Below are positions 1 to 7,059 of a stretch of 64,000 nucleotides of DNA, piece by piece. How positions within the stretch are numbered: position 1 is the stretch's first letter; the number at the start of each line of letters is the position of its first letter. Source of the stretch: an uncultured Flavobacteriaceae bacterium (lineage in GTDB: Bacteria > Bacteroidota > Bacteroidia > Flavobacteriales > Flavobacteriaceae); the NCBI GenBank assembly GCA_947500575.1, contig CANMSI010000001.1, positions 1 through 64,000 on the forward strand, read 5' to 3'. The position numbers were made by a program, and so were the translations under genes. Under the pieces are notes generated by a model, which did no database searches, was not told where the DNA came from, and saw only the letters and a list, made by a program, of their open reading frames with translations.

Positions 1-184
1 CTAAACCCAGCCCATCTTTATTAAATCCTTCGTCTTAATTATTATATGTATCTAAATGTCTGATCCGAAAATCAAACTCCAAATACGCGCTGTCTATCAA
101 TATGTCAATGAACAATCCCCGAAAGGATCCTCTAATTTCAATTTGTCTTCCCCTTGAAAAACTTCTCTACTTGTCTCTCAAAGC
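1..184 (-). other. Untranslated leader with boxA, probable start of an rRNA operon running off the left edge
   Basis: No open reading frame of useful length exists on either strand here. Read on the minus strand from the promoter at 190-222, the transcript contains TGTTCATTGACA (103-114), followed by TATTGATAGACAG, which closely follows the layout of the bacterial rRNA antitermination boxA and its flank (E. coli TGCTCTTTAACA...). Just before it a small stem GATCC/GGATT (about 114-129) sits where a boxB hairpin would be. The 16S gene itself is not inside the window: the conserved 16S start is not found by position 1. That an rRNA operon follows is inference from the leader; a structured leader of another highly expressed RNA is the alternative. 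Confidence 0.55.
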
Positions 185-189
185 GGGTG

Positions 190-222
190 CAAATATAGAA
201 TGGTTTTTTTAATTAAAAACAA
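190..222 (-). promoter_or_regulatory. Bacteroidetes-type promoter firing leftward
   Basis: On the minus strand TTG (complement of 220-222) is followed by 22 bases and then TATATTTG (complement of 190-197), matching the Bacteroidetes consensus TTG-N17-23-TAnnTTTG. Transcription would begin near 184. An A/T-rich tract lies immediately upstream (204-260), as in strong promoters. Confidence 0.65.
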
Positions 223-347
223 TATTTCAACTTTTTTTTTCAAAAAAAAAGCAGTCTTTTTTTAACCCATTCATAGCTAGGATATTCCACAACTATTCCT
301 TTCAAAAAAAGGGAATTAAATTTAAGGGATTTTTAGGGTTTGTGCAA

Positions 348-1031
348 CTATTTTTTTTGCTTCTGATCTTTGCTCCACTTATTTGTGAGTGAAGCATAGT
401 CATAACTAAGCGCAGTAGCCTGCCGCTCTAGCTTTCTTTCAGCGAAAGCTCTTTGCAATATATCCTCTATAAGGTAATCTTCGTGCACCAAATCTGGATG
501 GTATTCCTCTTTTATACTGATTTTAAATGCCTTAGCCGTTGTATTATACCAGAAGGCTCTCCAACCACTTCGCAATTCCTTTACCAAAGCAAAGGCAGTC
601 TTACCTGTTTGCCTATAAATAAGCTTTACCAATATCTGCCCTTCTGTACGAGTAAGTTTCTTGAGTTCATCTGAAAATTCACCTTCAATATACTTCTGTA
701 CTTTCTTCGTATACTTCTTGCGCTTGGATTTCTTTTTAATGTTTACCAGACTATCATTCAACTCTACCAATCTATCTGCCGCCAACTTTGCATACGGATA
801 TACCTTCGTAGTTTTTCGTCTTAAAACATAGTATCGAAGCTTATCTTTATAAGAATCAAACTCGAGCTTACTAAATATATACACCTCTTCTAAAGGAACC
901 GATGTTTGAAAAATAGAATCGCCTTCAATTAAAATATACGTTTCTGGTATAGAATCCGAAGGTTGCTCTTCCTGAGACCATCCCAAAAAAACGCTTAAAA
1001 CAACTAGTAAACTTGTAATTCTTTTTTTCAT
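348..1031 (-). CDS. DUF4294 family exported protein
   Basis: 227 residues with an N-terminal signal peptide (residues 1-20, lysines then a hydrophobic stretch ending in W-S-Q). The rest is a DUF4294-type domain of unknown function, recognised by the tyrosine- and lysine-rich central part (Y-V-L-R-R-K then V-Y-P-Y-A-K-L-A) and an acidic middle. Two very basic stretches (around 98-112 and the C-terminal end K-D-Q-K-Q-K-K) are evident. It is likely periplasmic. It is divergent from the M42 peptidase gene next door, an arrangement I believe is frequent in flavobacteria. No catalytic motif is visible and no biochemical function can be given. A TAGATTTG box lies just upstream of its start but without a matching -33 TTG. 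Confidence 0.85.
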   Translation of the reverse strand: MKKRITSLLVVLSVFLGWSQEEQPSDSIPETYILIEGDSIFQTSVPLEEVYIFSKLEFDSYKDKLRYYVLRRKTTKVYPYAKLAADRLVELNDSLVNIKKKSKRKKYTKKVQKYIEGEFSDELKKLTRTEGQILVKLIYRQTGKTAFALVKELRSGWRAFWYNTTAKAFKISIKEEYHPDLVHEDYLIEDILQRAFAERKLERQATALSYDYASLTNKWSKDQKQKK

Positions 1032-1133
1032 TGGTATTCCTAATGCAAATCTAGTACCAAAATTAACGATAAACCTTTGATCATATTATTAAATAAAAGT
1101 GAATATTGCTAAGTTTGTATAAAACCCTATTAC

Positions 1134-2222
1134 ATGAGTGCAAAGAAAATCATTACCAAAAAGTCTTTAGATTTTTTTGAAAAATACTTAAACAACGCGG
1201 CCCCAACCGGATATGAGTGGGAAGGGCAAAAGTTATGGATGAAATACCTAAAACCCTATGTAGATACTTTTATTACCGATACCTATGGTACTGCAGTAGG
1301 TGTCATTAATCCTGATGCTAAATACAAAGTAGTTATTGAAGGGCATTCCGATGAAATTTCTTGGTATGTGAATTATATCACCGACAATGGTTTGCTGTAT
1401 GTGATTAGAAATGGAGGAAGCGATCACCAGATAGCCCCTTCCAAATGGGTAAATATCCATACCAAAAATGGTATTGTAAAAGGCGTTTTTGGTTGGCCAG
1501 CCATCCATACCCGTAGTCGCGCCAAAGAAGAGCCGCCCAAATTGGACAACATTTTTATAGATATTGGCGCCAAGGATAAAGAAGAAGTAGAAAAAATGGG
1601 TGTACATGTAGGCTGTGTAATTACCTACCCCGATGAGTTTCATATTCTCAACAAAGACAAGTTCGTGTGTAGGGCTATTGATAATAGAGCAGGTGGCTTT
1701 ATGATCGCAGAAGTTGCTCGATTATTACACGAAAACAAAAAGAAATTACCCTTTGGTTTGTACATCACCAATTCTGTGCAAGAAGAAATTGGCTTGCGTG
1801 GTGCCGAAATGATTACGCAAACCATTAAGCCCAATGTAGCTATTGTAACAGACGTATGCCATGATACCACTACCCCAATGATTAATAAAAAGGTGCAAGG
1901 GCATACAGAAATGGGAGCGGGTCCTGTTATTTCCTATGCGCCTGCCGTTCAAAATAAATTGAGGGAACGCATCATTGAAACTGCAGAAGCTAAAAAAATT
2001 CCTTTTCAGCGCATGGCCGCTTCTAGAATGACAGGTACGGATACCGATGCTTTTGCCTATAGCAATGGAGGAGTTGCCTCGGCATTGATCTCTTTGCCTC
2101 TGCGTTATATGCATACCACGGTAGAAACGGTTCATAAAGATGATGTTGAAAATGTGATTCGTCTTATTTATGAAACCCTCTTAACCATTAAAGACGGAGA
2201 GACCTTTAGCTATTTTGAGTAG
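1134..2222 (+). CDS. M42 family metallopeptidase (glutamyl aminopeptidase/endoglucanase-type)
   Basis: 362 residues, full length for the M42 family of cytosolic dinuclear-metal aminopeptidases that trim N-terminal residues from peptides. Metal and catalytic residues fall at the expected places: H71 and D73 in E-G-H-S-D-E, bridging D183 in A-I-D-N-R-A-G-G, catalytic E217 and E218 in V-Q-E-E-I-G-L-R-G, D240 in V-T-D-V-C-H-D, and H327 in M-H-T-T-V-E. There is no signal peptide. The gene is divergent from the DUF4294 gene and stands alone on this strand before a palindromic repeat and a NUDIX gene. M42 proteins are often mislabelled as cellulases; aminopeptidase activity is the better reading, though the substrate cannot be told. 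Confidence 0.93.
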   Translation: MSAKKIITKKSLDFFEKYLNNAAPTGYEWEGQKLWMKYLKPYVDTFITDTYGTAVGVINPDAKYKVVIEGHSDEISWYVNYITDNGLLYVIRNGGSDHQIAPSKWVNIHTKNGIVKGVFGWPAIHTRSRAKEEPPKLDNIFIDIGAKDKEEVEKMGVHVGCVITYPDEFHILNKDKFVCRAIDNRAGGFMIAEVARLLHENKKKLPFGLYITNSVQEEIGLRGAEMITQTIKPNVAIVTDVCHDTTTPMINKKVQGHTEMGAGPVISYAPAVQNKLRERIIETAEAKKIPFQRMAASRMTGTDTDAFAYSNGGVASALISLPLRYMHTTVETVHKDDVENVIRLIYETLLTIKDGETFSYFE

Positions 2223-2240
2223 GCATAGGCTGCCTAGACC

Positions 2241-2357
2241 GTGAGATTGCTTCACTATGTTCGCAATGACGATAGGTCATTACGAGGAGTAAAGCGACGA
2301 AGTAATCTGTTACATTTAAGTTCTTATTGCGAGATTGCTTCACTGTGTTTGTATTAA
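2241..2357. repeat. REP-like palindromic intergenic repeat with a second partial copy
   Basis: Two imperfectly complementary arms, 2243-2272 (GAGATTGCTTCACTATGTTC...) and 2277-2308 (TCATTACGAGGAGTAAAGCG...AGTAATCT), form a long hairpin. A truncated copy of the left arm starts again at 2331. The wording (GCAATGACG / CGAGGAGTAAAGCGACGAAG) is that of a dispersed repeat seen between genes in many bacterial genomes. It lies between two co-oriented genes and may act as a transcript-stabilising or terminating hairpin. Confidence 0.7.
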
Positions 2358-2376
2358 CATCTCATATCATTATGAA

Positions 2377-2925
2377 ATGGATGAATTGATAAACATTTTA
2401 GATTCAGAAGGAAACTTTATGAAGGAGACAAAACTAAAGTCCTATGCACACCGCATGGGACTTTTTCATGCAACCACCCATATTTGGTGCTATACTACCG
2501 AAGGAACTATTTTACTGCAACAACGTGCAAGTACTAAAACTACATTCCCCCTTTTATGGGATGTTTCCGTTGCAGGGCATATTGGAAGTGGCGAGGATAT
2601 AGAAGTAGCTGCCTTGCGAGAAATGGAAGAAGAAATTGGCTATACAGTTACTGCCCAAGACTTGGAAAAAATAGGGGTGTTTAAATCCATGCAACGGCAT
2701 ACAAATGGCATCATAGACAATGAATTCCATCATACCTTTTTATGCAAATTAAAAGTTCCCTTAGCAGGTCTCAGAAAACAGGATAGTGAAGTAGCTTCCT
2801 TACAATTTATTTCTATTCAGGAATTTCAAGAAGCCGTTAAGCACCCAGAATGTGCTAAAAACTATGTGCCTCATCACCCCTCCTACTACCATACCGTTTT
2901 AAAAGCTATTGAGGAGCGACTATAA
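2377..2925 (+). CDS. NUDIX hydrolase (isopentenyl-diphosphate isomerase-like class)
   Basis: 182 residues from the preferred ATG at 2377 (M-D-E-L-I). A longer frame open to an ATG at 2335 would lie inside the palindromic repeat and is not expected in this family. The NUDIX box is complete: G-(5)-E-(7)-R-E-M-E-E-E-I-G-Y around residues 69-91, which binds the metal needed for diphosphate hydrolysis. The stretch T-H-I-W-C-Y and the 'L-L-Q-Q-R' segment place it in the group related to isopentenyl-diphosphate isomerase and YfcD-like hydrolases; the true substrate is unknown. Its stop overlaps the end of hisS tail to tail by six bases. Confidence 0.88.
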   Translation: MDELINILDSEGNFMKETKLKSYAHRMGLFHATTHIWCYTTEGTILLQQRASTKTTFPLLWDVSVAGHIGSGEDIEVAALREMEEEIGYTVTAQDLEKIGVFKSMQRHTNGIIDNEFHHTFLCKLKVPLAGLRKQDSEVASLQFISIQEFQEAVKHPECAKNYVPHHPSYYHTVLKAIEERL

Positions 2926-4296
2926 AGTATCTAGAAATTCTTGTGGCCTCTTAAGTGAGTACGTCTCTTGCGTACCAGCACTCATATTTTTTACAATGAA
3001 TTCTTCCTGTTCCAGTTCTTTTGCACCTATCAAAACTACATAGGGCACCTTCCTATTATTCGCGTACTTCATCTGTTTTTGCATCTTAGCAGCCGTTGGA
3101 TATACATCTGCCTTGCAACCTTCAGATCTCAGTGTACTTACCAACTTTAATGCTTCAAACGCTTCGTTCTCTCCAAAATTAACACAGAGTACTTGTAAAG
3201 ATTGATCTATGGCTTCTGGAAAAAGATTCAATTCCTCCAAAACCAAATAGATTCGATCCAGTCCAAAACTAATACCAACCCCACTTACGTCTTTAAGTCC
3301 AAAAACGCCGGTAAGGTCGTCATATCGGCCTCCACCACCAATAGAGCCCATTTGCACTCCAGCCGGTGCGCTCACTTCCATAATGGCGCCCGTATAATAG
3401 TTAAGACCACGTGCCAAGGTTACATCAATGGTCAAAGACGCTGTTTTCAATCCCAATTTTTCAATAGCACTAATGATAAAAGCCAATTCTTGCACACCTT
3501 TGGTTCCTGTATCCGAATCTTTAAGCATTAATTTTAATTGTGCCAGTTGCTCTAAATTGGCACCTTGAAGTGAAAATAAAGGGGCTGCTCTTTCAATGGC
3601 TGCTTCAGAAATACCGCGCTCTAACATTTCCTTTTTTACACCTTCTTCTCCAATTTTATCTAATTTATCCAAAGCAACGGTAAAAGGAACTAATAAATGT
3701 TTGGCACCAATTACCTCTGCTATGCCTGCTAAAATTTTTCTATTATTCAGTTTTATAGTAACCCCATCCAATCCTAAATCTGTAAAGACGGCATCGTATA
3801 ACTGAACAAACTCTACCTCTTGCATTAAGGAGTTAGCACCAACCACATCGGCATCGCACTGATAAAACTCTCTAAAGCGACCTTTTTGTGGACGATCTGC
3901 TCTCCATACGGGTTGTATCTGATATCTTTTAAACGGAAGGTCTATTTCATTCCGATGCATTACCACATAGCGTGCAAAGGGCACCGTAAGATCATAGCGC
4001 AATGCTTTTTCTGAAATTTTAGGTGTTAACGAACTAGATTTTTTAGAACTGTAAGTAACATCATCTACCTTGCTAATAAAGTCTCCAGAATTTAATATTT
4101 TAAAAATCAATCGATCCCCTTCATCCCCATACTTTCCCATTAGGGTGTCCGAATTTTCGAAGGAAGGTGTTTCAATAGGTTGAAAGCCAAAAGTTTGAAA
4201 ATGCTTCTTTACGGTATTAAAAATATGATTACGCTTGGCTACTTCTACAGGAGAAAAATCGCGGGTGCCTTTAGGAATACTTGGTTTTTGTGCCAT
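2920..4296 (-). CDS. hisS: Histidyl-tRNA synthetase
   Basis: 458 residues, a class II aminoacyl-tRNA synthetase that charges tRNA-His in the cytoplasm. Class II motif 2 is visible (P-V-W-R-A-D-R-P-Q-K-G-R-F-R-E-F), together with the histidine-specific A-R-G-L-N-Y-Y-T-G segment, the G-G-G-G-R-Y-D-D loop and motif 3 (G-V-G-I-S-F-G-L-D-R-I). The C-terminal anticodon-binding domain follows (about 365-458). A TATATTTG box (complement of 4314-4321) sits 17 bases upstream of the ATG and is a candidate -7 element, though no TTG is present at the right distance. The gene follows the DUF6495 gene on the same strand. Confidence 0.97.
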   Translation of the reverse strand: MAQKPSIPKGTRDFSPVEVAKRNHIFNTVKKHFQTFGFQPIETPSFENSDTLMGKYGDEGDRLIFKILNSGDFISKVDDVTYSSKKSSSLTPKISEKALRYDLTVPFARYVVMHRNEIDLPFKRYQIQPVWRADRPQKGRFREFYQCDADVVGANSLMQEVEFVQLYDAVFTDLGLDGVTIKLNNRKILAGIAEVIGAKHLLVPFTVALDKLDKIGEEGVKKEMLERGISEAAIERAAPLFSLQGANLEQLAQLKLMLKDSDTGTKGVQELAFIISAIEKLGLKTASLTIDVTLARGLNYYTGAIMEVSAPAGVQMGSIGGGGRYDDLTGVFGLKDVSGVGISFGLDRIYLVLEELNLFPEAIDQSLQVLCVNFGENEAFEALKLVSTLRSEGCKADVYPTAAKMQKQMKYANNRKVPYVVLIGAKELEQEEFIVKNMSAGTQETYSLKRPQEFLDTL

Positions 4297-4361
4297 TTAA
4301 TTATTGTGTATTACAAATATAGAGACTTTGCAATCGAATTGCGTAAATGTGTACCAAACTG

Positions 4362-4832
4362 CTATTCAATGATTTTATCAAACCATTGGTACAAATCGCC
4401 CTTTGTGATGGTACTTCCCTGTTTAATTAATTGAAATTTGTCTGCATTTTTATCTTCGGTATACGCCTTGGACGCTGTAAGATACTCTACAAAATCGGAT
4501 TGCCAGTTCTTTTTAAACCATGCGAAACCTACGTCTGTTCTCAAATCAATTTCCGGGTTCAGAACTTTTACTGAGATTAGCTTCATCTCTTTCTCTACCA
4601 AATGAAATAAATGCATTTGTTGGGCGCTTATATTTTCTAGATACGCCACTTTGCTTAGCACTCCTTCCCAGACCAAATCACTAAAAACATCTAATTCTTC
4701 TTCTGCTACCTGCGGTTTTTCTTTCTTAATTGTAGCCCACTCATCTGCAGTAATGGATTGTGTAGCTAAAAAATTAATAAACTCTGGATGCAATTCTTCT
4801 AATTGCTCTTTTGACAGTCGGGTATATTTCAT
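4362..4832 (-). CDS. DUF6495 family protein
   Basis: 156 residues, soluble, no signal peptide, acidic in the middle. The N-terminal segment M-K-Y-T-R-L-S-K-E-Q-L-E-E-L-H-P-E-F is characteristic of a conserved flavobacterial family (DUF6495) of unknown function that is usually found close to hisS. No catalytic motif is visible. The start is well placed by the family N-terminus, and a TATTTTTG box ends only four bases before the ATG, which would give an almost leaderless transcript. Confidence 0.8.
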   Translation of the reverse strand: MKYTRLSKEQLEELHPEFINFLATQSITADEWATIKKEKPQVAEEELDVFSDLVWEGVLSKVAYLENISAQQMHLFHLVEKEMKLISVKVLNPEIDLRTDVGFAWFKKNWQSDFVEYLTASKAYTEDKNADKFQLIKQGSTITKGDLYQWFDKIIE

Positions 4833-4836
4833 TTTG

Positions 4837-4844
4837 CAAAAATA
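4837..4844 (-). promoter_or_regulatory. Candidate -7 box four bases before the DUF6495 start
   Basis: The minus strand reads TATTTTTG-CAAA-ATG, a perfect TAnnTTTG element directly before the start codon. No TTG is found 17-23 bases upstream, so support is partial. If used, transcription would begin at or within the start codon. Confidence 0.35.
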
Positions 4845-4874
4845 AAAAGGCTCTGTAAAATGTACAGCCTTTTT
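4844..4874. terminator. Hairpin with flanking A and T runs
   Basis: AAAAAGGCT...AGCCTTTTT arms with an extra CTGTA/TACAG pairing and a two-base bulge enclose a short AT loop. A and T runs flank the stem, so it could stop transcription in either direction. It lies between the rplI terminator and the DUF6495 start. Confidence 0.5.
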
Positions 4875-4966
4875 GATATAAAAATTAAGCTATTTCGTTA
4901 CACTGATGCAGGCACCAAGTTGTGCTCTCTAGCGAGGGAACAGAAGTGCTGCGAAATATTGGATAC

Positions 4967-4995
4967 AAAAAAAGAGCTATGCATGCATAGCTCTT
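4967..4995 (-). terminator. Rho-independent terminator of the rpsF-rpsR-rplI operon
   Basis: A perfect 24-base palindrome (4972-4995, AAGAGCTATGCA and its complement) is followed on the minus strand by seven T residues (complement of 4967-4973). It lies 25 bases beyond the rplI stop codon, as expected for the end of this operon. Confidence 0.85.
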
Positions 4996-5020
4996 CCTAT
5001 TTTATTCACAATTTGATTAC

Positions 5021-5473
5021 TTACTTTGACTCAGCAATGACCTCAAACGGGAAGTCAACAAACACTTCTCTGTGCAAACGAATTTGTGAGTTATAACGTC
5101 CAGTTCTTTTTACAGAACCTCCTTGGATTGTAATAAACTTTTTGTCTATTTCCTGACCAGATTTCCCTATCGCTGCCGCAAGGTCTATGGTTGTAATAGA
5201 TCCAAATAATTTATCTCCAGCTCCTACTTTCGCAGGAATTTTAATTTCTAATTGTTTTAGCGCTTCGGCATTTTTATTTGCCTCGTCTATCACCTTCTTT
5301 TCTTTATGTGCCTTTTGCCTTAAATTTTCAGCTAACACTTTCTTTGCAGAAGGAGTTGCTAATTTTGCTAAGCCTTGAGGGATAAGGAAGTTTCTTCCAT
5401 ATCCATTTTTCACATTAACTACGTCGTCTTTAAACCCTAGGTTTTGAACGTCTTCTTTTAATATAAGTTCCAT
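5021..5473 (-). CDS. rplI: 50S ribosomal protein L9
   Basis: 150 residues, the usual length for bL9, which binds 23S rRNA at the base of the L1 stalk. The N-terminal domain with V-Q-N-L-G-F-K-D-D-V-V-N-V-K-N-G-Y-G-R-N-F and L-I-P-Q-G is the family signature, followed by the long connecting helix rich in Lys and Ala, and the C-terminal domain containing K-L-F-G-S-I-T. It is the last gene of the ribosomal operon, ten bases after rpsR, and is followed by a strong terminator. Confidence 0.98.
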   Translation of the reverse strand: MELILKEDVQNLGFKDDVVNVKNGYGRNFLIPQGLAKLATPSAKKVLAENLRQKAHKEKKVIDEANKNAEALKQLEIKIPAKVGAGDKLFGSITTIDLAAAIGKSGQEIDKKFITIQGGSVKRTGRYNSQIRLHREVFVDFPFEVIAESK

Positions 5474-5483
5474 CTACAATTTC

Positions 5484-5780
5484 TTATTTTAATAAATCAC
5501 CAACGTAGGGCATTAATGCTAAATGACGTGCTCTTTTAACAGCTACCGCCACTTTTCTCTGATACTTTAAAGAAGTTCCTGTAAGTCTTCTAGGTAATAA
5601 TTTACCCTGCTCATTTACTAACTTCATCAAAAAGTCTGGATCTTTGTAATCTACATACTTGATACCAGATTTCTTAAATCTACAGTATTTCTTTTGTTTG
5701 TTGGTATCTATGTTTAGCGGAGTTAGATATCTAATTTCTCCGTCTTTTTTACCTTTTGCTTGTTGTTCTATTGATGACAT
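5484..5780 (-). CDS. rpsR: 30S ribosomal protein S18
   Basis: 98 residues. bS18 pairs with bS6 on the 16S rRNA platform. The central [15 protein letters not shown] and the core [17 protein letters not shown] are the family hallmarks. The first roughly 25 residues form a loosely structured extension typical of Bacteroidetes. It sits three bases after rpsF, so the two partners of the S6:S18 heterodimer are translated from adjacent cistrons; no ssb or priB gene is inserted between them, unlike in many other phyla. Confidence 0.98.
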   Translation of the reverse strand: MSSIEQQAKGKKDGEIRYLTPLNIDTNKQKKYCRFKKSGIKYVDYKDPDFLMKLVNEQGKLLPRRLTGTSLKYQRKVAVAVKRARHLALMPYVGDLLK

Positions 5781-5783
5781 AAC

Positions 5784-6122
5784 TTACGCTTTAGCTTTTA
5801 ATTTAGTTCTTCTTCTCTCTGCCCAAGAAACTGCATGTTTATCCAGTTTCACAGTTAGAAAACGCATCACGCGCTCATCTCTTCTAAATTCTAGCTCATA
5901 AGGAGCTACTACTTCACCAGGCGAAGCAAACTCAAACAAATGGTAAAAACCACTTTTTTTGTGTTGGATCGGGTAGGCCAATTTTTTTAGGCCCCAATTC
6001 TCTTTAGAGACCATTTTGGCACCATTCTTAATTAAGAAATCTTCAAATTTCTTAACTGTTTCCTCTATCTGAGTATCAGATAGAACGGGATTCAAAATGA
6101 AAACAGTTTCGTAATGATTCAT
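5784..6122 (-). CDS. rpsF: 30S ribosomal protein S6
   Basis: 112 residues. bS6 forms a complex with bS18 on the small subunit platform. The start [12 protein letters not shown] and the segment [11 protein letters not shown] are standard for the family, as is [10 protein letters not shown]. It is the first gene of the operon, preceded by a well-formed promoter 26 bases upstream. In other bacteria the S6:S18 complex binds the leader to autoregulate; here the leader is only about 20 nt, so that mechanism would have little room. Confidence 0.98.
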   Translation of the reverse strand: MNHYETVFILNPVLSDTQIEETVKKFEDFLIKNGAKMVSKENWGLKKLAYPIQHKKSGFYHLFEFASPGEVVAPYELEFRRDERVMRFLTVKLDKHAVSWAERRRTKLKAKA

Positions 6123-6147
6123 ATGTTAAAATTTAATTTTAGGAGTG

Positions 6148-6178
6148 CAAAAGTAACAAATATTCGCACTATTCACAA
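6148..6178 (-). promoter_or_regulatory. Promoter of the rpsF operon
   Basis: On the minus strand TTG (complement of 6176-6178), 20 bases, then TACTTTTG (complement of 6148-6155): a full match to TTG-N17-23-TAnnTTTG. The start of transcription would fall near 6142, about 20 bases before the rpsF ATG. Confidence 0.75.
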
Positions 6179-6359
6179 GAAAACGGAAAAATCTTCGTTA
6201 TAACAAGAACAATAACAAAAATTGAACTTAACCTAAATCATTTAACCTATGGTCATCGTCATTTTTATGGCACATTAAGCATTGTTAGTAACATTTGTTG
6301 CTGTTCATCGTGTTTTTTGGTAATTTGCCGATGATTTAACCCCACAAATCGACCCATTT

Positions 6360-7052
6360 ATGAAATTAAGAAGTATAATTGTTGACGACTCCTCGATGCA
6401 GAGGATGGCAGTTGCCAAATTGGTAAACAACCATCCGAATCTAGCTTTGGTAGCGGAGTACAGTAACGCAATTGAAGCGAAAAATGGTATTAAAAACAAC
6501 GAAATTGATTTAATCTTTCTTGATGTTGAGATGCCTATTATTAGTGGATTTGACTTATTGGAATCGCTAGAAACTCGTCCACAAGTGATTTTGATCACCG
6601 GAAAACCAGATTACGCTCTTAAAGCATTTGATTACGATGTAACAGATTATTTACACAAGCCAATTACCATGGCACGTTTTGACGCATCTGTAAAAAGAGC
6701 AGTTGCTAAATTTGAGCAAATTCACCGTGTTAACGAAGACGAAGAGCATATCTTCGTAAAGAGTAATCTGAAGAAAAGAAAAGTTATCCTAAATGACATC
6801 AAGTGGATTGAAGCCTTAGGAGATTACATTAAATTGGTGACAGATGAAGCCAATATCGTAATACTTTCTACCATGAAATCTTTTGAGAAGCAATTACCAG
6901 AAGAGAAATTTCTTAGAATTCACAAATCATATATCGTGAATTTAGAAAAGGTAGAGAAATTCAACAGTAAAAATGTTGAAGTAAGTGGTAGACAAATACC
7001 TTTAAGTAGAAATAAGAAAACGGAACTGGCAGAGGCGTTAAACAACGTATAG
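6360..7052 (+). CDS. LytTR-type two-component response regulator
   Basis: 230 residues. Residues 1-120 form a receiver domain with the acidic pair D9-D10, the phospho-acceptor D55 in F-L-D-V-E-M-P, T80 and K100 (Y-L-H-K-P). Residues about 130-228 are a LytTR DNA-binding domain (I-F-V-K-S-N... then W-I-E-A-L-G-D-Y-I-K and F-L-R-I-H-K-S-Y-I-V-N). It should act in the cytoplasm as a phosphorylation-controlled transcription factor. No histidine kinase is adjacent, so its partner, if any, is encoded elsewhere. It is monocistronic and converges on priA with seven bases between the stop codons. Confidence 0.94.
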   Translation: MKLRSIIVDDSSMQRMAVAKLVNNHPNLALVAEYSNAIEAKNGIKNNEIDLIFLDVEMPIISGFDLLESLETRPQVILITGKPDYALKAFDYDVTDYLHKPITMARFDASVKRAVAKFEQIHRVNEDEEHIFVKSNLKKRKVILNDIKWIEALGDYIKLVTDEANIVILSTMKSFEKQLPEEKFLRIHKSYIVNLEKVEKFNSKNVEVSGRQIPLSRNKKTELAEALNNV

Positions 7053-7059
7053 ATCAGAT

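Noticed and set aside
2335-2376. N-terminal extension of the NUDIX frame by 14 residues
   Set aside because: The added part comes from the palindromic repeat and does not fit the family N-terminus M-D-E-L-I.
4330-4342. Small palindrome GCAAT-CGA-ATTGC between hisS and the DUF6495 gene
   Set aside because: Only five-base arms in AT-rich DNA and placed at the coding end of the DUF6495 gene; chance is likely.
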